A DNA stretch of 64,000 bases from Quercus robur (GCF_932294415.1 NC_065544.1:22667351-22731350); one strand, 5' to 3'; counted from the stretch's first letter, positions 52,338 to 63,822 are shown. Notes: generated from the sequence alone by a model not told the origin. Numbers and translations: made by a program.

Positions 52338-53803
52338 AATGGGAAAAAAATAGAGAGTATACTCGCAGGGCTCTTCCAAATCTTATACTGCTTGCTTGAC
52401 ACTTGCATGCCACGTGCCAAGTATGCTTCCCGGTCTTAAACTCTTAATGATGAAATAGACTCTCTATTTCAAATGAAAATGAGAGGATCTTGTTCCACCA
52501 ATCCCACTCATACATTTGAGACACAATTTTTACATGCTATCAAATCCTTGATATGTGCTGTTGGTGTTGCTTCCCATTCTAATTTCTTTCAAATTCTTTC
52601 ACATGTGCAATGTTTTTTTTTTTTTTTTTTTTTAATAAGTAAAATTGGGCTTATTTGGTAAAAGAGTTTGAGTAGTGTTGTTTGTAATTTTTTGAAATAG
52701 GCGGATGTAAAAATATGTAGAAATGTGTGTAATATTGTTTAATAATTGAAAATAAATATTTAAAATGCTCTACCAAACGGGCCCATAAAAATTTTATTAA
52801 AAAAAACACAGCCCAGTACGTAAGAAATGTGCAAAGCTTGTATTCAATAACAAGTTAATAATAACATGTTACTAATAACATAGCTACTGATAATTATCTT
52901 TTTTGTTATAAAATGTTTTTAGTTGAAAATGTGTTATTTTTCAGTATCTGGTTGCATTTTTGAAGATCTTAAAAAAAAAAAAAAAAAAATTTAGGTGGTT
53001 GGTGAAAGCCAGCTCAATCCACCACCATGCACTATCCACCAAATCAACACCCCCATCCACCATTAGTGTAACCATAGGCATAAATTAGCGAAATATAGTT
53101 GCGATCATTGCAAATGCAACCACGAATTGCCATCTCTCAGCTACAATGACCACTACTTGTCTATGACAGTAGGCCACTAATCCCTATATGCTAGAAAAAG
53201 AGAAGACAGGACCATTTGACTTTTAGCACCTCTTCTTTTTTTTTTTTTTTTTTTCAATCAATCCAAATAAGATAAAATTCGACTAGATATTAAACATAAG
53301 ATAAGTAAGTGGATAATATACTCCGACAGCATCTAGGATTTCACAAACAATGTGATATCTCACATGTGGGAGGGGTTCATGCGAGCCAAAGAATAAATGA
53401 ATTACGTAAAACGTTTTACAACTGTTACACCCATTTTCCGATCAACAGAAAAATGTTTTCAAATTTGACCAAGTTTTTACAGCGGAACAAATACTAAAAA
53501 GTGAAAAGTGCTTAATATGTTTTCTAAAAAGCATTTTATAACATGATAAACATAGCCTGCGTCAACTTCTCCATCATAAATTTCTGGTAGAAAGTTTAAG
53601 AAAACCTATACCATTACCAATCAAACTAGTCTTATTTCTTTCGATAAATAAGCAGAACTTCACATAGATTGTTTTCTAGTAGAATCCATTATGCTAAAAG
53701 TTAAAAAACCTGTACTACATCATCTCTCATTTTAATGGTGTAGAAGAAGCAGTCACTGTAACCTGTGTATTTTGCTAGGGAGACATTGAAATAAACGCCT
53801 TAG
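52335..53803. other. intergenic region between the PABN gene and the ABCG pseudogene
   Basis: It contains the upstream region of the PABN gene, the MITE at 52647-52784, T- and A-runs near 52613-52633, 52970-52989 and 53233-53254, and otherwise nothing recognisable. Confidence 0.5.
52647..52784. mobile_element. short MITE, about 138 bp
   Basis: The left end GGGCTTATTTGGTAAAAGAG and the reverse complement of the right end GGGCCCGTTTGGTAGAGC are imperfect inverted repeats. The body is similar to the MITE at 22780-22890 (AGTRTTRTTTGTAATTTTTT). No coding capacity. Confidence 0.55.
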
Positions 53804-53906
53804 TCATAGGCTTGACTTTTTCATTAGCCTTGAATCCTTGATGATTCCCAAAAACATAAGTAGATAAATAACCATCCCTAGCAAGATAGCAAGATTGACC
53901 CACTTA

Positions 53907-54203
53907 TTTGTGCATTTGGATCTACGTTTGCGGCGTTTGCATTTTCTTATTTGCGTATTTTTCACTTTTTTTTTTTTTAAATTTTTTTTTTCAGCCGCAG
54001 TTGTTGACCCTTCTGGAGCCAACATTGGCATCAGTGGCACTCTTCGTATATTGTTTATTACTATTTATACATTATCTATCAGAAAAAAAATATTAAAAAT
54101 GAATTTTATTATACTATTCACACATTTAAAAATTATTTTGCTACTATATTTTTAGTTTTCAATTTTCAATTTCAGCAAAAATATGTTGTATCTAAATAGA
54201 CCC
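53907..54203. mobile_element. Tourist-like MITE inserted in the last ABCG exon
   Basis: A 297-bp segment lies between TTA at 53904-53906 and TTA at 54204-54206. Its ends, GTGCATTTGGATCTACG and the reversed right end GGTCTATTTAGATACAAC, are imperfect inverted repeats similar to the MITE at 7991-8216. Ignoring the insert and one TTA puts the flanking ABCG residues GYSK and WVNLAILLG back in register, so this is a clean insertion into a coding exon. Confidence 0.75.
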
Positions 54204-56437
54204 TTAGAATAACCCATTTCAGCTTGCCACAAAACTCTCAAAATTACTTATCCAGTGATGATGGGTGGCCCTCCAGCTTGGTCATTGGAAAATACTGCTC
54301 CTTCGAACTCGTTCTTGAACATTCCTTGGAAAGCATACTTATGAAAAGCAATCTCATGTAATGGGTATTTAAACACTGGTTTAGGAAGATCATCTGGCAA
54401 TCTGAAGAAGCCACCAACTAAAATCATTAGCGCTTGAATTCCAGCGCCAGTTATTATGCCCATTAGATAATTGGGCACAATACTTGCAACGATCATCATT
54501 AGGCTCTCAACCAACAGCATACAAGCAAATACCACTAGAAAAAAGTACAAAGAGTATTCAGGTCCTTCACGTAGTCCAGGGAGGTAATAAGCAATTGCTC
54601 CAGGAAAAACTGCAACCAGTATCAAGTATGGCACAGCAGAGATTGTGTTGCTAATAACAAATGCAACAGCAACATAATGCCCATTTAATCTTTCTCGTTC
54701 AAATACTTTCATGTCCTCCACAAAAGAGGGAAATCCACCAATGGCATTGAACGTTAGGAATGAAGCTACAAATGAAAGCAATTCACCTCTAGCCTGAAAC
54801 AACCAAAATTACAATGTTCAATTTTAAATCCAACCATGTCATACTATGTTAAGTTGCCAATTATCCCAAAAACTTAAGTTGTAATTAGGAAATTATAAAT
54901 TTAATCATCTAATGTGACATGCAAGAATGAAATCAACTTATACTTAATTCTATTCTTGCTTGTCTGAATAGTATTATTTGTAATTTCTCTTGTGCCTGAA
55001 TTTTTTTAATACTCTCTTACCTGAATTGAAGCATATGTATGCCCAACATTGAAAAACACGAGACCAAGGCCTAGACCTATTGCGATATAAATTATTAGGC
55101 GCAACCAATAGTAGCCAAGATCACGATACATGTTCACACATGGCTTCTCCTGTCTCCAATTCTCCATATTCCTGGAAACAAAGAAAATTTCAGTCATCTA
55201 TTTTCCATTTCTAGCCATGTGTCCATCATCAATTTGTATGCCATATGATGAGAAAAATAACTTAAATTATTCAGTAAATTAGTTCCTCACCTGTTTACAT
55301 ATTTCAGCTAATTTTTTGTACCCTTCTGATGATTTATACGAACTTGGAAGTATCTCAATTGCTTTGTCTGTGGATATTGCTTTAGCTAAACCTTGTTCAA
55401 CGTCCTATATGAAAATTTGTACACTTCATAACGTTCACCTTTTATTTTTAAGTAACCAAAAAGGGACTTGAGCTCACAATTCGCAATGTCATCTCTAAGA
55501 AATATTTGGTTAAAATGCATATTTGGTCCTCAATTTTTATCTTTGTTTAAGTACCAAATATGCAATTTAACCAAAATTAAATATAAAAGGAGTGGGATAG
55601 TACTAGTAGGACTAATAAGGGTCTTCAAGGAAATTTCTTACCGGTTGGAAATCCCTGTTTATGGTTTTAAGGACGTGATCGGATGGGTTTTGGTGAATGG
55701 GACGGGAAACCACTTAGTGAAAAACTACATTGAATTGGAAGTAATTAGAGTAGTTAGTAACTTATTCCAACTCTAATATGATACAAAGAAATTAAGAAAA
55801 TTTTCAATTACTTACCTCAACTGCTGCAGAAGCAGGACCAAAATATACAGTTCTACCTGAAGACAGGAGACAGAGATTGTGGAAGAGCTGAAAGACTTCA
55901 CTACTGGGTTGATGAATTGATGCAATAATGGTCCTTCTAATCCCTTCTCTTAGACCTAAGCTTGCAATTCTGCTCATTACATAATATAATGCTGCACTAT
56001 CAATTCCACTTGTTGGTTCATTAAGGAAGAGAAGTTTGGGACGTGTTAAGAGCTCTATACAAATGCTAACTCTCCTCTTTTGCCCACCACTAATGCCTTG
56101 ACTCCCCACCCTCCAATTCTACTGTTCACTGCATCTTGCAAACCCATCTTTTTTACTGTCGTTTCTGCTCTCTCCTTCTCTGATTTTGACATGGAATCAG
56201 GTAATTGGAGCTGAGCTGAGTAATACACGGCTTCTCTAACAGTTAAAGTCATCACTAATGTATCATGTTGTGTTTCATATGCCTATGTTCAACAGAAGGC
56301 AAACAGGAAAATAGTTAGAATAATATTATGATCTTGTTGTGTTACAAAAAATGATTTAAGTTCAATTTTGAAAGCTTTTAGGAGAGAGAAAAAGAAAGAA
56401 AGAAAAAGACTTCAATGGATCTGCACACAACACAATT

Positions 56438-56631
56438 TTTTTTTTTAATACAAAATAAAAATTCTATTCTAACCTAATTTAAGTGAAGATATAAATTTTA
56501 CTTTAACTTAATCTAAGTAAATATGTGTGTAAAGCTCTCTTTTAAAGACTTAAACCCCTACTATTGCTCTCCACACCTCACAAACATTTATACTTGTGGA
56601 GTGACTATCGCGCCCAAAGTGAATGGTGGTT
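56438..56631 (-). mobile_element. tRNA-derived-type SINE with 14-bp target duplication
   Basis: A perfect 14-bp repeat (CACACAACACAATT on the plus strand) stands at 56424-56437 and 56632-56645. The element reads on the minus strand from AACCACCATTCAC, through a promoter-like 5' part (GGGCGCGATAGTCACTCC, GGGGTTTAAGTC resembling a B box), to TTTTGTATT and a short A-tail. The same sequence family recurs at about 63672-63822. It sits in an intron of the ABCG pseudogene in the same orientation. Confidence 0.8.
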
Positions 56632-56918
56632 CACACAACACAATTGACTTGACAATAGAGGTGTATTTTTTTGTGGGTACAGTTAATTCATTGAAAGATA
56701 ATACAATGATTTTTTATTTTATAGAATATTAATATTATTATTAGTTTTACTACTAAAATAAAATTTACAATTTCACCTAGTAATAAATGTGATTGATTTC
56801 ACTTTTAACATTTTAATAAAAGATATCTAAATAATTTTTTTATTATTATAAGTAAAACATGAGTTTGTAAAGTTGATAAAGTAAATTTTGTAACATCTAT
56901 AATAACCCTTCAACAACT

Positions 56919-58006
56919 TGTCGGAGCATTTTAATATTAAATAATTAAAATAAATAAATGTTATATTATAAATGTAAAGATGTGGGAGTGAATATAGAAG
57001 ATGAGAAATTAGTGAAAATATTTAATCTCACATTGAAAAGGAGAGAGACTATTTTATTCTTTTTAATTGTGGTGATTAATGGGCTAACATGAATTGTCTT
57101 AGATATTGGACTAGATATGTGTGCAAGGGGGAGGAGAAGGGTGGAGGTATCAAAAATGTAAATGAATCAGCCTCTTGGATTCTCCTACATGACAGCCCAT
57201 TCAGAGTAATTATCATATCCGTTGGTAAGTAAATAGTCCGAATTAATATTCCATTTTTATTATGGAAAATGAAGAGCCATTAACCCACTTAATGGACTAT
57301 CCGTTTGAGCCTTTTCATTCTTCAGAATCTCCTTATTACCATTAATTATGTAACTCCAGCCCATTAGATTAATGTTCAATTATTAATCTTGTAACACTCA
57401 CTACATCATAATAATGGACCTAATTAATCAGATTAATTTGGGTAGTAATTTCGTGAGCCACTTAATGGACTATCCATTTGGGCCTTTTCATTCTTTAGAA
57501 ACTCCTTATCACCATTAATTGTGTAACTCCAACCCATTAGATTAATGTTCAACAATTAATCTTGTAACACCCACTACATTATAATAATGGACTTAATTAA
57601 TTAGATTAATTTGGGAAGTAATTTCATGAGGTCCATTGAGCCTATAAATAGACTCATTCAGACTCAATCCAAGTTATTGCAATATACACTAAAAAAAAAA
57701 AAGAGGTTCTTGGCAAGGAAATGTATTCTTTCTAGTGGAACTTTGGGCTTGAACACTTTGTATAAAGGTTGTTCTAACCATACGACACTTGTTGGGCTGT
57801 TGTATTCTGGGAGATACAAGTCAGAGACGGTCTGCACCGGTTACAAAGTTTAGCCAACCAAGGACTTGAATTTCCTTAAAGAGAGTGAGTGCTACGCCTC
57901 AATTCAAATAGTGTTGTGTAATTTCTCTCTTTAAATTAATAAAATTTAGAAGTATTATTCAGTTTCTCTTTGTGTTATTTCCATTATCATTGTGTTTGCA
58001 CCAACA
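56919..58006 (+). mobile_element. 5' LTR of the Copia element
   Basis: The 1088-bp segment starts TGTCGGAGC (TGTTGGAGC in the 3' copy) and ends GCACCAACA, so the ancestral ends are TGTTGG...CCAACA. A TATA box (CTATAAATAG, about 57641-57650) marks the U3/R border. Two imperfect internal copies of TTAATGGACTATCCRTTTG (about 57291 and 57462) show an internal duplication. The expected TGGTATCAGAGC-type initiator-Met primer site is not present after the end; the sequence there is ATTTTAAGGAG. Confidence 0.75.
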
Positions 58007-58026
58007 ATTTTAAGGAGATTCAACAT

Positions 58027-58958
58027 ATGGAGCCTACACAAGAGAAACCAAATGAGCTTGTTGGAGATCTTAACAAGCCCTTTCGCTTTAAGGGAGCACA
58101 TTTCAAGAGGTGGAAAGGAAAGGTCCTCTTCTACTTGAGTCTTCTCAAAGTCGCCTACATCCTCACTGACAAGAATCCATCAAAGGTTTCTACCGATGAG
58201 ATGAGTGAGGAAAAATATAGTCTCCATCAAGAAAAAATAGATAAGTATACAAAAGATGAATATAATTGTCGCTCTTATCTTTTAAATTGTCTTGCCGATC
58301 ATTTCTATGATTATTACAATACAACTTACAATTCTGCCAAAAAAATTTGGAAAGCTTTATAAAGCAAGTAGGATACTGAGGAGGCTAATGCAAAGAAGTA
58401 TGTTGCTAGTAGATTTTTCCGTTACCAAATGGTGAATGGAACATTGATGGTGGATCAAGCACAAGACTTCCAAATGATTGTTGCAGAATTGAGATCCAAA
58501 GGCATAAAGATTGGAGACAATTTGGTGGTAGATGGCATAATCTTGGAGAGTTCCAAAAGACTTTGCAGCACAAACAAAAGGAGATATCTTTGGAGACTTT
58601 GATCACACGCTTCCGTGTGGAGGAAGAGGCTAGAGGACAAGATGCACTCATGACAAAAGAGAGCAATGGTAATTCCACCACAAAGGTAAACCTTATTTTA
58701 GCCAATAATAATATGCCCAAAAATCATTTTCCTAGAAATGGTCAATTGAAGCCTAAAAAGAGAGCCTTTAAAAATAATAATAGACCTCAAGGAAGGGGAA
58801 ACCCGAATAAAAATTACAATAAGAACCAAGGACGTCTTCACAAGATTAATTTAATAGATCCTATTTTGTCTGTGGCAAGAGTGGGCATATTGCTCGATTT
58901 CGCAAATTTTGGAAATGTGAATTTGTCCTGCAGGCTAACGTAACTGAAGAGCCTTTAG
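58027..58958 (+). pseudogene. Copia gag, frameshifted
   Basis: It begins [12 protein letters not shown] and continues with a gag (UBN2-type) segment: [17 protein letters not shown], then a stop at about 58360, then [16 protein letters not shown] in the same frame. A frameshift near 58550 leads to [16 protein letters not shown], and the basic [13 protein letters not shown] segment precedes a damaged zinc knuckle around 58862-58925. The natural start is the ATG at 58027, 21 bases inside the 5' LTR. Confidence 0.8.
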
Positions 58959-60380
58959 TGGCTATGATTATAGACATCAATATGGTGCAATATGTTGAAG
59001 GGTGGTGGGCAGATTCTAGTGCTAATAGGCATGTTTGCTATGACAAAATTTTGTTCAAGTTGTACACTCCTTTTGAAGAAGAAAAAACTGTTATACTTGG
59101 TGACTCAAGCAAAACCAAGGTTCTTGGGAGTGGTGAGGTTGAATTGAAATTCACTTCTAGACGTGTGCTAACATTGAAAGATGTACTTTACACTCCGTCC
59201 ATGAGGAAAAATTTGATGTCAAGTTTTTTGCTTAACAAGGCTAGCTTCAAGCAAACTATGGAATCTAATAATTATGTAATCACTAAAAAGGAATTATTTG
59301 TGGGCAAGGGTTATGCTTGTAATGAAATGTTTAAATTGAATGTTGAGAATAATAAAGCATATACCAGTTCAATTTATATGCTTTCTTCTATTAATTTTTG
59401 GCATGCTCATTTGTGTCATATAAATAGTAGATATGTGGGAATCATGAGTAGTTTAGGATTAATTCCATGACTGTCAAAAGATTTTGAAAAATGTGAAACT
59501 TGTAGTCAAGCTAAGATTACAAAAAGGTCTTATAAAAGTGTTGTAAGAAATACCGAATTGCTTGAGTTAATTCATTTCGATTTATATGAATTTGAGGGAA
59601 TTTTAACTCATGGGGGAAATAAATATATTATCACTTTTTTTGATATTTTCTCAAAATATACAACTATTTATTTGTTGAAAAATAAAAGTGATGCTTTTGA
59701 AAAATTTCAAGATTTTTTAAAAGGAGTTGAAAATCAAAAAGGTCTTATAAAAGTGTTGTAAGAAATACTGAATTACTTAAGTTAATTCATTCCTATTTAT
59801 GTGAATTTGAGGGAATTTTAACTCATGGGGGAAATAAATATATTATCACTTTTTTTGATGATTTCTCAAAATATACAATTATTTATTTGTTTGAAAAATA
59901 AAAGTGATGCTTTTGAAAAATTTCAAGATTTTTTAAAAAGAAGTTGAAAATCAATTTGGTAGAAATATAAAAAGAATAAGAAGTGATAGAGGCCGTGAGT
60001 ATGAATCAAGTGCATTCAACTCATTTGTTCAGTCTTTGGGAATTATCCATGAAACTACTGCACCATATTCACCTGCTTCTAATGGTGTGGTGAAAGAAAA
60101 AATAGAACTTTAATTGAGTTAACAAATGCCATGTTAATAGAATTTGGTGTACCTTTACATTTTTGGAGTTAAGCTATTTTAACTACATGTCATGTTTTGA
60201 ATATGGTGTCATATAAAAAGTCACACACCACACCTTTTGAGATGTGGAAAGGACATAAGCCAAATTTGGGATATTTGAGAGTATGAGGTTGTCTTGCTTA
60301 TGTAAGGCTTACTGACCCTAAAATACCTAAATTAGGTATAAGAGCTACTACTTGTACTTTTCTTGGTTATGCGATTAATA
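58959..60380 (+). pseudogene. Copia protease and integrase, broken, with internal tandem duplication
   Basis: [12 protein letters not shown] (about 59002) is the protease active-site region; the usual D-S/T-G is here D-S-S. A pre-integrase segment ([15 protein letters not shown]) ends at a stop at 59468-59470. The integrase core follows in changing frames: HGGNKYIITFFD, RSDRGREYESSAFNSF and SPASNGVV. Part of the core is duplicated in tandem (59522-59953). Further stops and shifts occur at about 60110, 60170 and 60285. Confidence 0.8.
59522..59953 (+). repeat. tandem duplication of about 215 bp within the integrase region
   Basis: The segments 59522-59736 and 59737-59953 are near-identical, each starting AAAAGGTCTTATAAAAGTG or nearly so and ending GTTGAAAATCAA. 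The second copy has two 1-bp insertions and several substitutions (for example GATGATTTC for GATATTTTC). The duplication repeats the HGGNKYIITFFD stretch. Confidence 0.9.
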
Positions 60381-60539
60381 GTGCAACCTATAGATTTTTT
60401 TGATCTTGAAAACAAAATAATTTTTGAATCTGGTAATGCAATTTTTCATGAAGAAAAATTTCTTTTTAAATTGAAAAATAGTGGGGGTGAAGAAAATATT
60501 TTGTCACAACCTAGTTCTTTTACTTCACATTTACAAAAT

Positions 60540-61574
60540 CAAGAAAATTTTGAAATGGAACCTAGAAGGAGTAAAAGAGCTAGAATTGAAAATGATTTTG
60601 GTCCTAATTATTATGTTTTTAACATTGAGGAAAATCTCCAAAATTTAAAAGAGGCTTTAACATCACCTGATGCTATATTTTGGAAAGAGACTGTAAATGA
60701 TGAAATAGAATCTCTAATTTCTAATAGAACTTAGAAATTAGTAGATCTTCCACTTGGTTGTAAATGGGTCCTTAGAAAAAAGTTGAAACCGGATGGACCA
60801 ATAGATAAGTTTAAAGCTAGACTTGTTGCAAAAGGCTTTAAACAAAAAGTTGATCTTGATTTCTTTTATACATTTTCTCTAGTAACAAGAATTACATCTA
60901 TTAAATTGTTAATTGCTATTGCTACAATTTTTGATTTGAAAATTCATCAAATGGATGTAAAAACTGCTTTTCTAAATGGGGACCTAGAGGAAGAGATTTA
61001 TATAGATCAACCCGAAGGCTTTGTAGAGCTTGGACAAGAAAGCAAGGTATGTAAGCTAACTAAATCCCTATATGGCTTAAAACAAGCACCTAAGCAGTGG
61101 CATGAAAAGTTTGATTCCTACATGATTGAGAATGGTTATAAATCAAATAAATATGATAAATGTATTTATTCTAAATCATGGAATGATTTACATGTTATTA
61201 TTAGCCTCTATGTGGATGATATGTTGATTTTTGGCTCAAATATGCATGTTATAAATGAGATAAAAAATATGCTTAAAAGCCATTTTGATATGAAAGATCT
61301 TGGTGAGACTAATTCTATTTTAGGCATGAAAATTACAAAAGCATGTGATGGAATATATCTTGATCAATCACATTATGTTGAGAAAATATTGAAAAGATAT
61401 AATTTTCATGATCACAAAAGTGTAGCTACTCCTTTTGATTCTAGTGTTCATTTATTTCCTGTGAATAATGATGATGAGATTTTTAATCAAAAGGATTATG
61501 CTAGTCTGCTAGTATCATTGGTAGTTTGCGTTATGCTATTGATTGTACTAAACTTGACATTGCATATGCAGTAG
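60540..61574 (+). pseudogene. Copia reverse transcriptase
   Basis: EALTSPDAIFWKETVNDEI opens the domain; a TAG at 60732-60734 replaces the tryptophan usual in this position. The frame then stays open from about 60735 to 61574 with all main motifs: KARLVAKGFKQ, DVKTAFLNGDL, QPEGFV, LYGLKQAPKQWHEKFD, and the catalytic YVDDM at about 61209-61223. A frameshift near 61507 ends the frame. It is the best preserved part of the element. Confidence 0.9.
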
Positions 61575-62158
61575 GAGTGCTAAGCAGATTTACTAGCAAG
61601 CCTAGTAAAGATTATTGGCTAGCTATTGAGCGAGTCATGAGATATTTAATTGGTATAAAAAACTATTGCTTATTTTATAAAAAGTAGCCTGCTGTGATTG
61701 AAGCTTTTAGTGATGCCGATTGGAATACTTTGTTAGGTGATTCTCTCTCTACCACTGGTTATATTTTTACCTTACGGTGCTATTTGTTGGAAATCTAAAA
61801 AACAAACAATAATTGCTAATTCAACAATGGAAGCTGAATTAATAGCAATAGCTTCAGCTAGTGAAGAGGTGAATTGGCTTAGAGATTTGTTATATGAAAT
61901 TCCACTTTGGGAAAAGCCAATTCCACCTATATTAATTCATTGTGATAGCACTACTGCAATTGGTAGAGTTAAAAACCGTTACTACAATGGTAAATCCAGA
62001 CCTATAAAAAGAAAGTACAGTACCGTTGAGTAGTGGCATCATAATTGTGGATTATATTAAATCTAATGATAATCTTGCAGATCCATTTACCAAGGCCTTG
62101 GCCAAAGATTGGGCCTGGAATACATCGAGGGGGTTGGGACTAAAGTCCATAGAATCAT
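61575..62158 (+). pseudogene. Copia RNase H, frameshifted
   Basis: The tail of the polyprotein is read in several frames: YAVGVLSRFTSKPS, then a stop at about 61686, AFSDADW, a frameshift near 61770, then CWKSKKQTIIANSTMEAELIA up to 62033. A further shift gives NLADPFTKALAKDW near 62070-62110. SDADW, KQ..I..ST.EAE and the ADPFTK tail are hallmarks of Copia RNase H. Confidence 0.85.
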
Positions 62159-62754
62159 GAGCCATGTATGAGGATACCCAACCCAAGGACCAAAGATCTT
62201 GAAAATTGGGTTCAATGGGAAAAACGAATCATACGATGGTCGTAAGAAATGCACTATTTATTTTTTTTAATTATTTATTTTGTAAATAATTTTTTATTAT
62301 TCATCCCTATGATGTAAGTTCATTTATATCGTAATGTGGAAAGGTTGAGTAAAAAACTCTTAATGAAATTTGTAACTCATATGAATGGGGTATCAGAATT
62401 ACGGAGCACCCTTGACAAAATTTCACCTATGTGAGTGTGGGGGTGGGGCCGCTCCCTATGAGATTTGGACTGAATCTCAAATACACTCATGAAACCGGGA
62501 TTAGCACACGGCCGTAAAGTGCTAGCTATAAAAGCTCATGTTAACACTTGGGTTGTTATGTGTAAGTAGTGACGCTTAATTTCCCTAAAGTAGTCCTAGT
62601 TCAAGTTGGAGACCACTACGACTCTGGAGTTGAGATCGTTGTTTTAGTAAGTGAAGTTTCAATGCAGAGCACACTTTCATGATGCATAGTGACCCGTCTT
62701 TGCCGATTAATCTCTCTTTAACTAAAAAATTTAATATTAAAATGAGTGGGAGAT

Positions 62755-63076
62755 TGTTGGAGCATTTTAATATTAAATAATTAAAATGAATAAATGTTAT
62801 AATATAAATGTAAAGATGTGTGAGTGAATATGGAAAATGAGGAGTTAGTGAAAATATTTAATCCCACATCGAAAAGGAGAGAGACTATTTTATTCTTTTT
62901 AATTATGGTGATTAATGGGCTAATATGAATTGTCTAAGATATTGGGCTAAATACGTGCGCAAGGGGGAGGTGAAGGGTGGAGATATCAAAAATGGAAATA
63001 ATTTGGGTTCTTGGTAAGGAATGGTGTTCTTTCTGGTGGAGTTCTCCTTAAAGAGAGCGAGTGTTGTGCCTTCAAA
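62755..63076 (+). mobile_element. 3' LTR of the Copia element, internally deleted
   Basis: It starts TGTTGGAGCATTTTAAT right after a polypurine tract and matches the first 240 or so bases of the 5' LTR. It then jumps to the AATTTGGG segment (5' LTR about 57607), jumps again to GTTCTTGG (about 57706), and ends near AGAGCGAGTG. About 430 and 90 bases are missing, including the TATA box, and the U5 end is lost. The boundary at 63076 is approximate. Confidence 0.75.
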
Positions 63077-63199
63077 GAGTACTACTAATGCAAGTTTTTA
63101 TATTATGTTCTTTCCATACCAATGTTCCATAAGCCAGGGCTTGTTTACAACCATTAATCAGAATCTCTCCTCTTTGCCTTATGTTTGAACCCAACCTCT

Positions 63200-63671
63200 C
63201 TGAAATATGAATAACACAAGTTATAGTTTCATTAAAACTCTATACCCCTTTGAAAAATTATATTTTTTAAGAAAAAATTTATTAAGCACAAGTTATTTTA
63301 CACAAAAATCATAATTGAAAGTCACTATTTTAGTTTTTTAGTTTTTTTAGTTTTTTGGTATGCACAACAAATTTAACCATTTTTTAAAGGCAAGAATACT
63401 ATTTTGGTTTATATTTTTTGGGGTTACAATCAATTAATTTTTACATTTTAGTAGCAGTTAATTTAGTTCTTGTTATCTTTAACTTACAATAAATTTGGAC
63501 TCTACCATTAACTCATTAATAGAAAACACCTAAGTAGTTAACCATTTTTGGCATGTCTAATGCTAATGTGTCTAAATTTTAATTCCCACATCAACACTTA
63601 TATGAAAAAAAAAAAAAAAAAAAAAACACATTTAAAAAAGGGTTTTTTTATTTTTTTTTATTTTAAAAATC
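63200..63671. other. AT-rich sequence, probably intron of the ABCG pseudogene
   Basis: It lies upstream (minus strand) of the exon at 63199-63120 and shows no coding features. An A-run at 63606-63625 and short poly-T tracts are present. Confidence 0.5.
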
Positions 63672-63822
63672 ACCATGTACTCTTGGTGCGGTGGTCACTC
63701 TACAAGTATAAATACTTGTGAGGTGTTGGGGGGGCAAGGGTCGGGATTCAAGTCTCCAAAATGAAGCTTCACACACATATACATTTAGATTAGGCTAGAG
63801 TAGAAATTCTATCTTGTATAAA
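63672..63822 (+). mobile_element. SINE copy, same family as 56438-56631
   Basis: The sequence TGCGGTGGTCACTCTACAAG, the GGTCGGGATTCAAGTCTCC box, CTTCACACACATATACATTT and the tail TTCTATCTTGTATAAAAA align in order with the SINE at 56438-56631, here on the plus strand. The box resembles the tRNA-type B box. The start is taken near ACCATG and is approximate; no target duplication was found. Confidence 0.7.

Larger units (their letters stand above)
56919..63076 (+). mobile_element. Ty1/copia LTR retrotransposon, full order but decayed, in an ABCG intron
   Basis: Order on the plus strand is LTR, gag, protease, integrase, reverse transcriptase, RNase H, polypurine tract (GAGTGGGAGAT just before 62755), LTR. 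Integrase before reverse transcriptase defines Copia. Numerous stops, frameshifts, a tandem duplication in integrase and a deleted 3' LTR show that it cannot move on its own. It is inserted between two exons of the ABCG pseudogene, in opposite orientation. Confidence 0.9.
53804..63199 (-). pseudogene. ABCG (WBC) half-transporter pseudogene, 5' end beyond the right edge
   Basis: Recognisable exons on the minus strand: 63199-63120 (RLGSN, EILINGCKQALAYGT), 56282-55816 (TLTVREAVYYSAQLQLPDS, signature ISGGQKRR, Walker B FLNEPTSG, H-loop SIHQPSS), 55724-55642 (QNPSDHVLKTINRDF), 55404-55291, 55171-55021 (NMYRDLGYYWLRL, first membrane segment), and 54793 to 53804 (remaining membrane segments). GT-AG sites are kept. 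Lesions: exon lengths 467, 83 and 151 are not multiples of three although their neighbours demand phase 0, so there are three frameshifts, the first just before the signature motif. The Walker B Asp is replaced by Asn. A TAA stop lies at 54250-54248. A MITE (53907-54203) splits the last exon. The Walker A exon is not in the window. The intron between the first two listed exons is 6.8 kb and contains a SINE and a Copia element. Family members export lipids or other hydrophobic substrates; this copy cannot. Confidence 0.9.

Noticed and set aside
63672-63822. tRNA gene suggested by a B-box-like GGGATTCAAGTCTCC
   Set aside because: No cloverleaf or acceptor pairing is visible, and the whole segment matches the SINE at 56438-56631.
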